From the NCBI GenBank assembly GCA_030590585.1, contig JAUUYD010000010.1, forward strand, positions 1 to 14,672: a stretch of 14,672 nucleotides of DNA, in the 5' to 3' direction. How positions within the stretch are numbered: the stretch's first letter is position 1; each line of letters starts with the position of its first letter. This document shows positions 1-7,614 of this stretch, in pieces. The DNA comes from Spirochaeta sp. (lineage in GTDB: Bacteria > Spirochaetota > Spirochaetia > Spirochaetales_E > Spirochaetaceae_B). The translations under genes were made by a program, and so were the position numbers. The notes below the pieces were generated by a model. It worked only from the letters and a program-made list of their open reading frames with translations. It was not told where the DNA came from and made no database searches.

Positions 1-720
1 ATCACCATACCAGGCTGCCGACATTAAGGCTGTAACTCCATTCCCGTCCTGCAGATCAGGGCGCCCCCCCTCGTCAAGCTCTTTCCGAAGTTCTCTCCAG
101 TCCTCAATACCTGATTCTTCTGCAAAATCTTTCAGAACAGCCGCGTCCTGCCACAATCTCGCGTCAAGGGGAATCTTCAGCACAGGCAGGTTCAGCGGGT
201 TATGAGCTTCTTCAGCGGGATCGGCCAGGAGCAGAGGGTTTCCGCCCTCTGATATGAGAATCCGGGCAATATCATATTCTCCCCGGTTCAGAGCAAGAAA
301 AAGAGCTGAAACAGAAGATGTATCAGAAATATCAGTTATCAGGTTCGGATCGGCTCCACGGGAGAGAAGTAGAATTACCAGGTCCTGTCGGGACATCTTT
401 ACCGATTCCATCAACGCAGTGAGATTTTCACCTCCGGGTTTATCAGGATCTGCATTGGAATCGAGTAATCTTTCAACCAACTCATTTCTGCCGGATTTTA
501 CCGCAAAAAGCAGTGCCGTTTCACCATATTCATCAGGTTGGTCCGGGTCTGCTCCCCTGAGCAGCAGAGTATCAATCAAACTCAGATTACCAAGAGCTGC
601 CGCTTCAACCAGCTCTTCCGGCTCGGGAGCCCTCTGAGCAGCAGTAAATGAAACAGAGAAAATCGTCATTATCGTAAAAAAGGCAAATACTCGAGAAACC
701 ATCGATATATTTATCGGCAT
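1..720 (-). CDS. Exported ankyrin-repeat protein, partial (C-terminus outside window)
   Basis: The minus strand is open from ATG at 720 to the window edge, giving 240 codons. Residues 1-28 look like a signal peptide: a short polar start, a hydrophobic core (VFAFFTIMTIFSVSF) and a T-A-A cleavage-like site. Ankyrin-type repeats follow, with recognisable G-A/N-D-P-D/N turns and E-T-A-L or L-T-A-L helix starts near residues 36-66, 67-98, 99-130 and 137-164. After an irregular stretch (about 165-225) another repeat begins (GVTALMSAAWYGD) and is cut off. By family it is a protein-binding repeat scaffold, here probably periplasmic or surface-associated; no partner can be named. A second in-frame ATG at 702 would give a shorter, equally typical signal peptide, and no strong ribosome site decides between them. 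It diverges from the aldose epimerase gene with 48 bp between starts. Confidence 0.85.
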   Translation of the reverse strand, partial: MPINISMVSRVFAFFTIMTIFSVSFTAAQRAPEPEELVEAAALGNLSLIDTLLLRGADPDQPDEYGETALLFAVKSGRNELVERLLDSNADPDKPGGENLTALMESVKMSRQDLVILLLSRGADPNLITDISDTSSVSALFLALNRGEYDIARILISEGGNPLLLADPAEEAHNPLNLPVLKIPLDARLWQDAAVLKDFAEESGIEDWRELRKELDEGGRPDLQDGNGVTALMSAAWYGD

Positions 721-754
721 ATCGTGATAATAACCCCCAACTTCCATCAAGTTC

Positions 755-782
755 ACTATAATTTAGGTATGAATATCGACAA
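755..782 (-). promoter_or_regulatory. Candidate sigma-70 promoter for the ankyrin-repeat gene
   Basis: On the minus strand TTGTCG (782-777) and TATAGT (760-755) are separated by 16 bp, and the -10 lies about 34 bp before the ATG at 720. The match is decent but was found by eye in a short AT-containing stretch. The -10 overlaps a TATAAT on the other strand. Confidence 0.35.
757..762 (+). promoter_or_regulatory. Candidate -10 box for the aldose epimerase gene
   Basis: A perfect TATAAT ends 6 bp before the proposed ATG at 769. No -35-like hexamer is visible at 16-18 bp upstream (the region is C-rich) and there is no extended -10. If used, transcription would begin at about the start codon, giving a leaderless or nearly leaderless mRNA. 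Confidence 0.3.
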
Positions 783-1794
783 TCAATCATTCGGAACAAC
801 GCCGGACGGCGATAAAGCCACTTTATGGACCATTGGAACTTCCTCCGGTCTCAGCATCGGTCTTAGTGACTGGGGGGCTACCCTTGCTTCGGTCAAACAG
901 CCGGATCTGCATGGAGTCAGCGAAGAAATCATTCTCGGGTTTAAAGATGCATCCCGGTACCAAAGCAGTGAAGGTTATCTCGGTGCCACCTGCGGACGAT
1001 TCGCCAACAGGATTGCATTGGGTAAATTTTCTCTTGAGGGTAAGAACTATGAATTATCCTGTAACAACGGACCGAATCATCTTCATGGCGGAGATCGTGG
1101 TTTCAACGCTTATAAGTGGGAAGCTCAACCCTACAGTGAAGGCGACCGTGCCGGAGTTGTATTTTCCCTTATCAGCCCTGACGGTGATGAAAATTATCCT
1201 GGAGAATTAAGGATACAGGCTGATTACGCCCTGGACGAACAAGGCCGGCTTTCCATGAATTTCCGCGGAGAAACCGATAAAACAACCATTATTAATATTA
1301 CAAATCATGCCTATTGGAATCTCGCCGGCGCGTCATCAGGGTCGATATTGAATCAGAAAGTAAAATTCCATTCATCCCGATACCTGCCTGTTGACGATAC
1401 AGCCATTCCCACAGGAGAAATCCGAAATGTAGAGGGAACGGCCTTTGATTTTCGGGATGAAAAAACAATTAACAGGGATATGGCTGATGTTGCCGGAGGA
1501 TACGATCACTGCATGGTGATCGATGGAAAAATCGGAGATTTGAGAATTGCCGTTGAGGTTATGGAGAAGCTGAGCGGCAGGAAGCTCAGTCTGTATACCG
1601 ACAGACCCGGGGTTCAGTTCTATACCGGTAATTATCTCCATGGCACACCTTACGAGAAAAACGGAGGGCTCTGCCTTGAACCCCAGGATTTCCCCGATGC
1701 GCCGAATCAGCCGGAGTTCCCATCAACTGTACTGCATCCCGGAGAAACCTATCATCACAGATCGGTTTTCGAATTTACGGTTCAGAAACGCTGA
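769..1794 (+). CDS. galM: Aldose 1-epimerase (galactose mutarotase)
   Basis: The enzyme interconverts alpha and beta anomers of galactose, glucose and related sugars in the cytoplasm, feeding the Leloir pathway. The 341-residue product has the usual family length and conserved sites in order: GRFANR with Arg81, NHLHGG with His106 (substrate binding), ITNHAYWNL with His180 (catalytic acid), YDHCM with Asp246, and LCLEPQ with Glu304 (catalytic base). No signal peptide is seen. I chose ATG 769 because the family fold starts soon after it. An in-frame GTG at 724 would add 15 residues without visible conservation and would overlap most of the 48-bp divergent control region. AGG at 765-767 is too close to the ATG to be a normal ribosome site. 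No other galactose gene is nearby, so the local role may be general sugar use. The gene converges on the minus-strand array. Confidence 0.95.
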   Translation: MNIDNQSFGTTPDGDKATLWTIGTSSGLSIGLSDWGATLASVKQPDLHGVSEEIILGFKDASRYQSSEGYLGATCGRFANRIALGKFSLEGKNYELSCNNGPNHLHGGDRGFNAYKWEAQPYSEGDRAGVVFSLISPDGDENYPGELRIQADYALDEQGRLSMNFRGETDKTTIINITNHAYWNLAGASSGSILNQKVKFHSSRYLPVDDTAIPTGEIRNVEGTAFDFRDEKTINRDMADVAGGYDHCMVIDGKIGDLRIAVEVMEKLSGRKLSLYTDRPGVQFYTGNYLHGTPYEKNGGLCLEPQDFPDAPNQPEFPSTVLHPGETYHHRSVFEFTVQKR

Positions 1795-1989
1795 GGCGGC
1801 TTTCACTTAAGTAAATCTGATTGACATACAGAGTTGAAAAGCTGGAGAAATCTCCCTCCATGTAGAAACACGATCAGGACAGGAAAAATAATTTCCACTA
1901 AATAGACTTAATTTAACAACCCCTTTGTGTGGTTCTTTAATGATAAGAAATTCTATCATGATTTGCACAAAGTACGATATATTTAAATC
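1795..1989. other. Convergent intergenic region, AT-rich, no gene
   Basis: This lies between the stop codons of the epimerase (plus) and the iron-sulfur subunit (minus). It holds an AT-rich dyad at 1940-1959 (ATGATA and TATCAT around an 8-base centre) and a short AACC/GGTT dyad near 1917-1934. Either could help end transcription, but neither is a GC-rich hairpin followed by a clear T run, so I do not call a terminator. No open frame with a plausible start is seen. Confidence 0.5.
1940..1959. repeat. Short AT-rich inverted repeat between convergent genes
   Basis: ATGATA at 1940-1945 pairs with TATCAT at 1954-1959. The inner bases (AGAAATTC) extend the symmetry if one base is bulged. It could be a weak bidirectional terminator or a protein-binding dyad; it lacks the GC stem and T tract of a typical intrinsic terminator. 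Confidence 0.3.
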
Positions 1990-2457
1990 TTATTTAGCTC
2001 TCATCCTTTCAGCCGCGTCTTTAACAGCCTGAAAAATCTGGGTATACCCGGTACAGCGGCAGAGATTAGCGCGAAACGCTTTGGCGATTTCATCATCTGA
2101 AGGGTTCGGGGTTTTCTCCAGAAGTGCCAGTGTGCTCATTATCATTCCCGGGGTACAGAAACCACACTGCACGGCTCCCGCGTCAATAAAAGCCTGTTGT
2201 ATCGGATGGAGAGAGCCATCCTTAGCCTCCAGTCCTTCAACTGTCAGCACCTTTTTCCCGTGGGCAATTCTCTGTTTTGACACACACGCGCGTTTGACTT
2301 TTCCATCAACCAGAACGGAGCAGGCGCCGCTGGCGCCGATTCCGCATCCGTTTTTTGTACCATGAAGACCTAGCTCTTCCCTGAGGAAATCTATCAGTCT
2401 CTCCTCACCACGTTCGTCGGGCAAAGTATAACCGACACCATTTACTTCAATTACCAT
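1990..2457 (-). CDS. [2Fe-2S] subunit of a molybdenum hydroxylase (xanthine dehydrogenase/CoxS family)
   Basis: This 155-residue protein matches the small electron-transfer subunit of xanthine dehydrogenase/aldehyde oxidoreductase-type enzymes in length and layout. The N-terminal plant-ferredoxin-like domain normally binds one cluster through C-x4-C-x2-C...C. Here the ligands read Cys38, Ser43, Cys46 and Cys58, so the second ligand is Ser (codon AGC). The C-terminal helical domain has a complete second-cluster set: Cys98 and Cys101 (QCGFCTPG), Cys133 and Cys135 (CRCTGY). Its ATG overlaps the stop of the Mo subunit by 7 nt, and a good ribosome site (GAGGTG, 2468-2463) lies 5 nt upstream, supporting translational coupling. 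It passes electrons from the Mo centre to an unknown acceptor; no FAD subunit gene adjoins it. The family is certain; the substrate is unknown. Confidence 0.93.
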   Translation of the reverse strand: MVIEVNGVGYTLPDERGEERLIDFLREELGLHGTKNGCGIGASGACSVLVDGKVKRACVSKQRIAHGKKVLTVEGLEAKDGSLHPIQQAFIDAGAVQCGFCTPGMIMSTLALLEKTPNPSDDEIAKAFRANLCRCTGYTQIFQAVKDAAERMRAK

Positions 2458-4754
2458 GGACCCACCTCTGATGTCGGCTGCAGGGGCAGCGTTGAGGATC
2501 GTTGTCCTGTAGCTCTGTACAAAGCCCCCGCAATGGCCGGTGCGATCAATTCCAAAGCCGGCTCACCGATACCCTTGCAGCCGAAGGGGCTTAATGGATC
2601 GGGATTCTCCACCAGAAGAACCGTTATTTCAGGAATCTCGGCAGAATTGGGAATTTTGTATTTATTGTAATTCAGGCTGGTGATACGCCCCGCGTCTACA
2701 GTCATATTTTCCTTCAGGGCCATACCCATTCCCTGGACAATACCACCGCAGATCTGGCCGGCAAAAAGAGCCGGATTCACGACTTTACCTGAATCATGAG
2801 CCGCAACAACCTGAGTGACTTTTATCTTTCCATCAGCATCAACAATGAGTTCTGCGGCCTGGCAGCTGTACACATAAGTAAAATAGGGACTGCCCCGGCC
2901 GGTATCATCATCCCAACTTACTTCCGGAGCTTTAAAGCTGCCGAAAGCAAAGGGATAAACCCGCTCTTCATACATCACCTTCATGGCCTCATCCCATGTC
3001 AGCTGCCAGGCTATTTCTCCGGCTGATTCTTGAGAGACACAATCATCGGCAAAACAAACTTTTTCGATATCTCCGCCATGCCGGGCAGTCAGGGTTTCAG
3101 CAATGATTATTTTCAGCTTATCAACGGCATCAACCACCGCACCGCTTCCCATAAGAGTTCCCCGGGAAGCAACAGTGGTTCCGCCTTCAGGAACCTGACT
3201 TGTAGTAGATTCGGCATAGTGAATACGATGCATTGACACTCCCAGTTCCTCAGCCATGGCCAGCATCATTGCCGCCTGGGCTCCCTGACCATTCTCATGA
3301 ATTCCGGTCTCCATCAGTATCGACCCGTCAAACTGGGCATTTACCACGCAGGAACAGAAATCCCTGGCTTCGGCTCCCACACTTGCACCTCTGTAGGAGA
3401 TGGCCAAGCCTATACCGTAAAGTTCTTCCCCTTCCCCATAGCTGCATTTCTGGAGTTTCTCATCGAAGCCGATTTCTTCAATAACGGCATTCATTACCTG
3501 ATCCAGACTGACTACATGGTCGTCCAGAACCTGGCCTGTAACTGTTTCATCATTCTGTAAAAGCATATTTCGCCGTCGGATTTCAACAGGGGAGAGATTC
3601 AGTGCGTCTGCAGCCTCATCCATGAGACTCTCTACGGCAAAATTCACCTGAGGTGAACCGAATCCCCGGAATGCGCCTGTATAGTTGTTATTGGTGGCAG
3701 CAGCCCTGACATCCGCATGAGCGGCGGGAATACGATATGGGCCGCAGCATTGAGCCGCCGACCGCCAGGTAGACCAGGGGACCGTTGAGGTGTAAGGGCC
3801 CGAATCCGCCATAATATCCGTAACAGCTCCTTTCAGGATTCCGTTTTCATCAAAACCGAATCGGTAGGACATCCGGTATGGCGGACGTTTATAGCTCTCC
3901 AGTATGCTCCATTCCCTCTCGTATATCAGTTTCACCGGGCGCCCGATCAGCAGAGCCGCCAGGGCTGCACGCCCTGCAACGGCACTGGCAGTATCATCCT
4001 TACCTCCGAAGCTCCCCCCAACCGGATGGTTGAAAACTTCAATGAGGGCAAAGGGTAAGCCTGTCCAGGCAGAAATAAATCGCCGGGTACTCACCGGATG
4101 CTGCAGACTCCCGTACACTTCCAGAGTTCCATCCTGCCGTGGAAAACATACCGACCCTTCAGGCTCAAGATACGCGTGTTCAAACCAGCCGGTATGAAAA
4201 TTCCTTTCAACAACCAGAAAGGATTCGCTTAGAGCCGATTCGGCGTCCCCCCGTCTGACTTTATGATGACAGACAAGATTATCTTTACCATCAACACGCA
4301 GAGATTCGACACCCGGCAGCAGAGCATCGTCGGGATTAAGAATCGGTTTCAGATCTTCAGCTTCAAGGATAACGTGTTCGGCAGCAGCCATTGCCTGTGC
4401 ACGGGTTTCAGCGACAACCAGGGCATAAGGTTCCCCGGCGAAACGGATTTCGCCCTCAGCCAGAAGGGGAAGATCGTGATCGATCTGCCCGAAACGGACC
4501 TGTCCGGGTACATCAGCAGCTGTGAGAACTCTTAAAACTCCCGGCATGGCCAGAGCGGCAGCCGGGTTGATTCCCAGAATACGGGCCCGTACCCTGTCCG
4601 ACCAGACCGGTACGGCATGAACCATTCGGGGAAATACATAATCGTCGGCATACTGTGCCCGGCCTGTTACCTTGGCCCGTGCATCATTTCGGAATGCCGG
4701 CGGGGCTCCGGTTCCCAGGGGTTTCTTGGTTTTACTCCGAATTGTTTTACTCAC
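2451..4754 (-). CDS. Molybdopterin-binding (large) subunit of a molybdenum hydroxylase, xanthine dehydrogenase family
   Basis: The 767-residue protein has the small N-terminal aldehyde oxidase/xanthine dehydrogenase a/b-hammerhead domain (about 25-135, starting at the typical ARAKVTGRAQYADD) followed by the large Mo-cofactor domain. Cofactor and active-site motifs are present in order: GGSFGGKDD (246-254), AFRGFGSPQ (361-369, Arg363), ENGQGAQ (487-493), the VPEGGTTVASRGT stretch (521-533), and GCKGIGEPALE near the C-terminus, where Glu731 is the catalytic base expected in the family. Such enzymes hydroxylate N-heterocycles or aldehydes with water; the substrate cannot be read from sequence. 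The start is GTG at 4754 with no clear ribosome site; no other start occurs in the 12 codons upstream, and the next Met (44) would remove conserved sequence. The gene follows the hemolysin III gene by 37 bp and overlaps the iron-sulfur subunit. No FAD subunit or maturation factor is adjacent. Confidence 0.93.
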   Translation of the reverse strand: MSKTIRSKTKKPLGTGAPPAFRNDARAKVTGRAQYADDYVFPRMVHAVPVWSDRVRARILGINPAAALAMPGVLRVLTAADVPGQVRFGQIDHDLPLLAEGEIRFAGEPYALVVAETRAQAMAAAEHVILEAEDLKPILNPDDALLPGVESLRVDGKDNLVCHHKVRRGDAESALSESFLVVERNFHTGWFEHAYLEPEGSVCFPRQDGTLEVYGSLQHPVSTRRFISAWTGLPFALIEVFNHPVGGSFGGKDDTASAVAGRAALAALLIGRPVKLIYEREWSILESYKRPPYRMSYRFGFDENGILKGAVTDIMADSGPYTSTVPWSTWRSAAQCCGPYRIPAAHADVRAAATNNNYTGAFRGFGSPQVNFAVESLMDEAADALNLSPVEIRRRNMLLQNDETVTGQVLDDHVVSLDQVMNAVIEEIGFDEKLQKCSYGEGEELYGIGLAISYRGASVGAEARDFCSCVVNAQFDGSILMETGIHENGQGAQAAMMLAMAEELGVSMHRIHYAESTTSQVPEGGTTVASRGTLMGSGAVVDAVDKLKIIIAETLTARHGGDIEKVCFADDCVSQESAGEIAWQLTWDEAMKVMYEERVYPFAFGSFKAPEVSWDDDTGRGSPYFTYVYSCQAAELIVDADGKIKVTQVVAAHDSGKVVNPALFAGQICGGIVQGMGMALKENMTVDAGRITSLNYNKYKIPNSAEIPEITVLLVENPDPLSPFGCKGIGEPALELIAPAIAGALYRATGQRSSTLPLQPTSEVGPW

Positions 4755-4791
4755 GATGTGTAAATCATAACAGGCCGGGCGCCAGAGGTCA

Positions 4792-5478
4792 TTATTTTAT
4801 TAATGGAATCGCATATTTAATAATGCCCATATACAGGCCGGCTGCACCGCCGATGACAAAGAGATGCCAGATAAAATGGGATCGTGGAAGTTTCCTGCTC
4901 ATGTAGAAGAAGACACCGGTGGTGTAGGAAATACCGCCGATAATCATCCATAGAATCAGATCCGTTGGAAATGTGACAAGCAGAGGCCGCCAGAAGAAAA
5001 CAACCAGCCAGCCCATCAGCAGGTAAACAGCCAGATGCAGAGGCTTGAAACGATCCCAGAACCTAAAGTTCAATACCAGCCCTATTACGCAAAGGGTCCA
5101 TACAGCTATAAGAAGGTAACGGCCGGCACTGGAATTCATAGCCACCGCATATGGAGTGTAGGTTCCGGCAATAAGTATATAGATGGAGGAATGATCCGCC
5201 AGGCGGAATATCCTTTTCCCCGTCGATACCGGCAATCCATGATAGACAGCGGAAGCCCCGAAAACGGTACACATTGAAATCCCGTAAATCAGGGATGCAA
5301 CCAGTGCCCGGGAAGAACCGGCTGAACGGATAATCATTAACAGCGTTGCGGCTATCGCCATGAAGAAGCCGACAGCATGGGAGGCGGAGCTTAAAATATC
5401 GTCAGAACGTCTGACTTCCTGAGCCAGGGTGACATTCCTGTCAATCCATTTGAAGCCCCTCCGGAGGTCAGTCTGCAT
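4792..5478 (-). CDS. Hemolysin III / PAQR-family integral membrane protein (TrhA-like)
   Basis: The 228-residue protein has about seven hydrophobic segments (near residues 33-50, 58-75, 96-112, 121-137, 147-163, 172-192, 203-220), as expected for the hemolysin III/adiponectin-receptor superfamily in the inner membrane. The metal-site motifs are intact: S-x3-H (Ser76, His80, SAVYH), Asp95 (ADHSSIY) and H-x3-H (His201, His205, HFIWH). In this superfamily these residues bind zinc and are thought to support hydrolase activity on lipid-like substrates; bacterial members affect membrane fluidity and lipid homeostasis. I use ATG 5478; an in-frame TTG directly upstream is less likely. The start overlaps the stop of the DHH phosphoesterase gene by 11 nt, so the two are probably co-translated. 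The name does not imply a toxin. Confidence 0.9.
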   Translation of the reverse strand: MQTDLRRGFKWIDRNVTLAQEVRRSDDILSSASHAVGFFMAIAATLLMIIRSAGSSRALVASLIYGISMCTVFGASAVYHGLPVSTGKRIFRLADHSSIYILIAGTYTPYAVAMNSSAGRYLLIAVWTLCVIGLVLNFRFWDRFKPLHLAVYLLMGWLVVFFWRPLLVTFPTDLILWMIIGGISYTTGVFFYMSRKLPRSHFIWHLFVIGGAAGLYMGIIKYAIPLIK

Positions 5479-6634
5479 CAATCATCCCAACTGTACCCTT
5501 CACAATATTCTCAATAAATGAAGGGTAATCCTCCACATCACCCCGGGATATCCGGAAACCGACAGCCCCCTCATGCCCGCCGCCGTTGGTTATTCCCAGA
5601 TTTGCAATCACCTCACGGAGATCAAGCTCCTTGAAATGTTGACTGCGGCGCATACGCAGCTGAATGAGATCGGATTTCCCCGGAGGATCGAAGAAGGCCA
5701 CCAGGCTGACATAAGCGCTTTCCTCAGCAAGAAGATTGGCAGTGTATTTAGCTACTGTGACAATTATATCCATATCGTAGCGCTCAAGAATTGGTGCTGT
5801 TTCATCCTCGTTCATGGCAATCCATGCCATCGGCCCCCTACGTTTCTTGTACTGCATGAAGTCCAGGCAGCAACTCTCTTCCTCACTGGAGAGTTTTTCC
5901 AGCTCGGAAAGGATATCTTCGATACTGGAAAAATTTCCCGAATCCTTGTCGGTCTTGCGGATGAGCATTTTGTTGAACAGACGGCTGAAATACCGGTAGT
6001 ATCGTTTTTCCCTCCGGGATTTGAGGAACTGACCCATTTTTGAGTCGCCAACCATGCCGGTAACAATGGAAAGTACGAAATTACGGCTGAAAATCTCTAC
6101 AATCCCGTACTCCTTGATTATGGGTTTCTTCTTTTCGAGTTTAACAGCCAGATAACCGATGAGCTCACAAGTTGAAGATGCCTCATCCACCAGCCGGTAG
6201 CCCTCATCCCCGATGTATTCACCATCGGCTTCCAGGTGATGGTCAATTTCCATCACAATAACATCCTCTCTGGACATCAGAGGAAGCAGATAATCATAAA
6301 AATCAATCATGTCCGGCTTGGGTGTATCAAAGGCGATGACAGTATCGTAATCATCCCCGATTTCTTCCCGTGTACCGATGACTGCAATAGAATTGTATTT
6401 GCAGATGCTTAACAGATATGGAAATTTATCCCAGTTTTCCCGGTTGAGCACCATGGCCTGATTCTTGTGAAATTTCGCCATCAGAAGACTGAAGGCAACC
6501 ATCGATGCGACACAGTCTTCATCAGGGTTCTGATGCCCTATCATCAGGAAGGATTCCCTGCTGCACATGGCATCGATAAACATATCAATTATCTGTAATT
6601 TACGTCGTCTGTATGGAATACGAATTTTTTTCAT
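5468..6634 (-). CDS. DHH/DHHA1-family phosphoesterase, NrnA-like
   Basis: The 388-residue protein carries the full DHH signature: motif I HQNPDED (His34, Asp38, Asp40), motif II Asp103 (AFD), motif III Asp131-His132-His133, motif IV Asp197 (GMVGDSK), and the DHHA1 substrate-binding motif GGGHEGAVG (351-359). These residues bind two Mn ions and cleave phosphoesters. Related bacterial proteins (NrnA, YtqI) degrade nanoRNA and dinucleotides such as pGpG and dephosphorylate pAp; others act on c-di-AMP. It is somewhat longer than the usual 310-340 residues, with a basic N-terminal extension (1-28) and an acidic, charged insert around 225-260. No transmembrane or CBS segment is seen. The ATG overlaps the stop of the upstream CNB-GGDEF gene (ATGA), with AAGGTG as ribosome site. 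This coupling to a diguanylate-cyclase gene suggests, but does not prove, a role in nucleotide second-messenger turnover. Confidence 0.9.
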   Translation of the reverse strand: MKKIRIPYRRRKLQIIDMFIDAMCSRESFLMIGHQNPDEDCVASMVAFSLLMAKFHKNQAMVLNRENWDKFPYLLSICKYNSIAVIGTREEIGDDYDTVIAFDTPKPDMIDFYDYLLPLMSREDVIVMEIDHHLEADGEYIGDEGYRLVDEASSTCELIGYLAVKLEKKKPIIKEYGIVEIFSRNFVLSIVTGMVGDSKMGQFLKSRREKRYYRYFSRLFNKMLIRKTDKDSGNFSSIEDILSELEKLSSEEESCCLDFMQYKKRRGPMAWIAMNEDETAPILERYDMDIIVTVAKYTANLLAEESAYVSLVAFFDPPGKSDLIQLRMRRSQHFKELDLREVIANLGITNGGGHEGAVGFRISRGDVEDYPSFIENIVKGTVGMIDAD

Positions 6635-7611
6635 TCTGATTCACCTTCAGCATACAATCTGGCACAATCACGTCCGGCTTCCTTGGCTGTGTAAAGAGCC
6701 TTGTCTGCCTTATCCAGTAATTCCTCCGGGGAAGTTCCGTGCAATGGACATTCGGCAACACCTATACTGGCTGTTATTTTTTTAAAAGACCCCTTGCGCC
6801 CTGCCATCACATCCATTGTCCTTATTGCCTCACCGGCTCTCCGGCAGCATTCAAGGGCGTTTTCTCCCGTACTGCCGGGAAGGATGAAGGCAAACTCGTC
6901 TCCTCCGTAACGGGCAAGTACATCTGAGGCCCCGAAAGCGGAGATAAATGCCGGAACAACAGCCAGAAGCACCTCATCCCCGACAGATTCCCCGTATTCG
7001 GCATTCAATGCTCCAAATCGGTCCAGATCCAGAATTACCAGTGATAATGGTTTCCTGCCGCGAAGGGATTCGGTAAGGTTGTCTTCTAAAGCTTCGTCAA
7101 AAAACCGGCGATTGTACAATCCGGTGAAATCATCGGTGACAGCCCTAATCCTGGCGTTCTCACCCCATTTCACCATGTCAGAAAGGAAAGCGCCGGTTTT
7201 CTGTAATCGGCCGGTGGCAGTATTCAGCATGCGGTGCATGATTTTAATTGCTGCGGCAGGTTCCCTCTTCATCAGCATGCGAAACCCGTTATCATCCAGA
7301 GATAATAAAAGACAGTCATCAACCGTCCTGCAGGTTGCTGAACGTACATCTTTTTCGAGAATGGACATTTCACCAAAAAAACTACCCTCACCGACACGGG
7401 ATACTTCGACTTCAGCTCCGTCGGAACTGAGAATTGAAATCGCCACGATTCCTGACAGGACGATGTACATGAGCCTGCCTACATCCCCCTCCCGAAACAG
7501 AACCCAGTCACCCGGAACCTCATGCCTCTTCATAAGCAGTCTCACACGAGCCAGTTCCCCGGGTGTCAAAGATGAGAAGATATCCAGGTTGTTCAAAGTA
7601 TCGGGAGTCAT
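6631..7611 (-). CDS. Cyclic-nucleotide-binding domain - GGDEF diguanylate cyclase, intact active site
   Basis: This 326-residue soluble protein joins an N-terminal cNMP-binding domain (about 8-125) to a C-terminal GGDEF domain (about 160-322). The phosphate-binding cassette reads FGEMSIL...VRSAT with Glu81 and Arg90, so cAMP or cGMP binding is plausible. In the GGDEF domain the key positions align with PleD at identical spacing: metal-binding Asp195, base-contact Asn203 and Asp212, and GGDEF at 236-240. It should therefore make c-di-GMP from GTP. The inhibitory I-site (RxxD) reads GASD at 227-230, so the Arg is lost and product feedback is probably absent. No transmembrane segment is seen. 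It starts 3 nt after the stop of its degenerate paralogue and overlaps the DHH gene by 4 nt. The ribosome site is weak, consistent with coupled translation. Confidence 0.92.
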   Translation of the reverse strand: MTPDTLNNLDIFSSLTPGELARVRLLMKRHEVPGDWVLFREGDVGRLMYIVLSGIVAISILSSDGAEVEVSRVGEGSFFGEMSILEKDVRSATCRTVDDCLLLSLDDNGFRMLMKREPAAAIKIMHRMLNTATGRLQKTGAFLSDMVKWGENARIRAVTDDFTGLYNRRFFDEALEDNLTESLRGRKPLSLVILDLDRFGALNAEYGESVGDEVLLAVVPAFISAFGASDVLARYGGDEFAFILPGSTGENALECCRRAGEAIRTMDVMAGRKGSFKKITASIGVAECPLHGTSPEELLDKADKALYTAKEAGRDCARLYAEGESE

Positions 7612-7614
7612 GAC

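Noticed and set aside
254..637. 127-codon plus-strand open frame in the ankyrin region
   Set aside because: It lies opposite ankyrin repeats with a signal peptide and is a Ser/Arg-rich shadow.
724..768. GTG 724 as start of the aldose epimerase
   Set aside because: It adds 15 residues without family conservation and would occupy most of the 48-bp divergent region; ATG 769 is more economical.
1917..1938. Rho-independent terminator after the epimerase
   Set aside because: The stem is only four base pairs and the T run is interrupted, so it is below what I would call.
4755..4791. Separate promoter for the molybdenum hydroxylase genes
   Set aside because: TATGAT is present on the minus strand but no -35 fits, and it would be only 9 nt before the GTG; the gap is short enough for read-through.
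4792..5478. Hemolysin toxin
   Set aside because: The family name is historical; the sequence is a PAQR-type seven-helix membrane protein with a zinc site.
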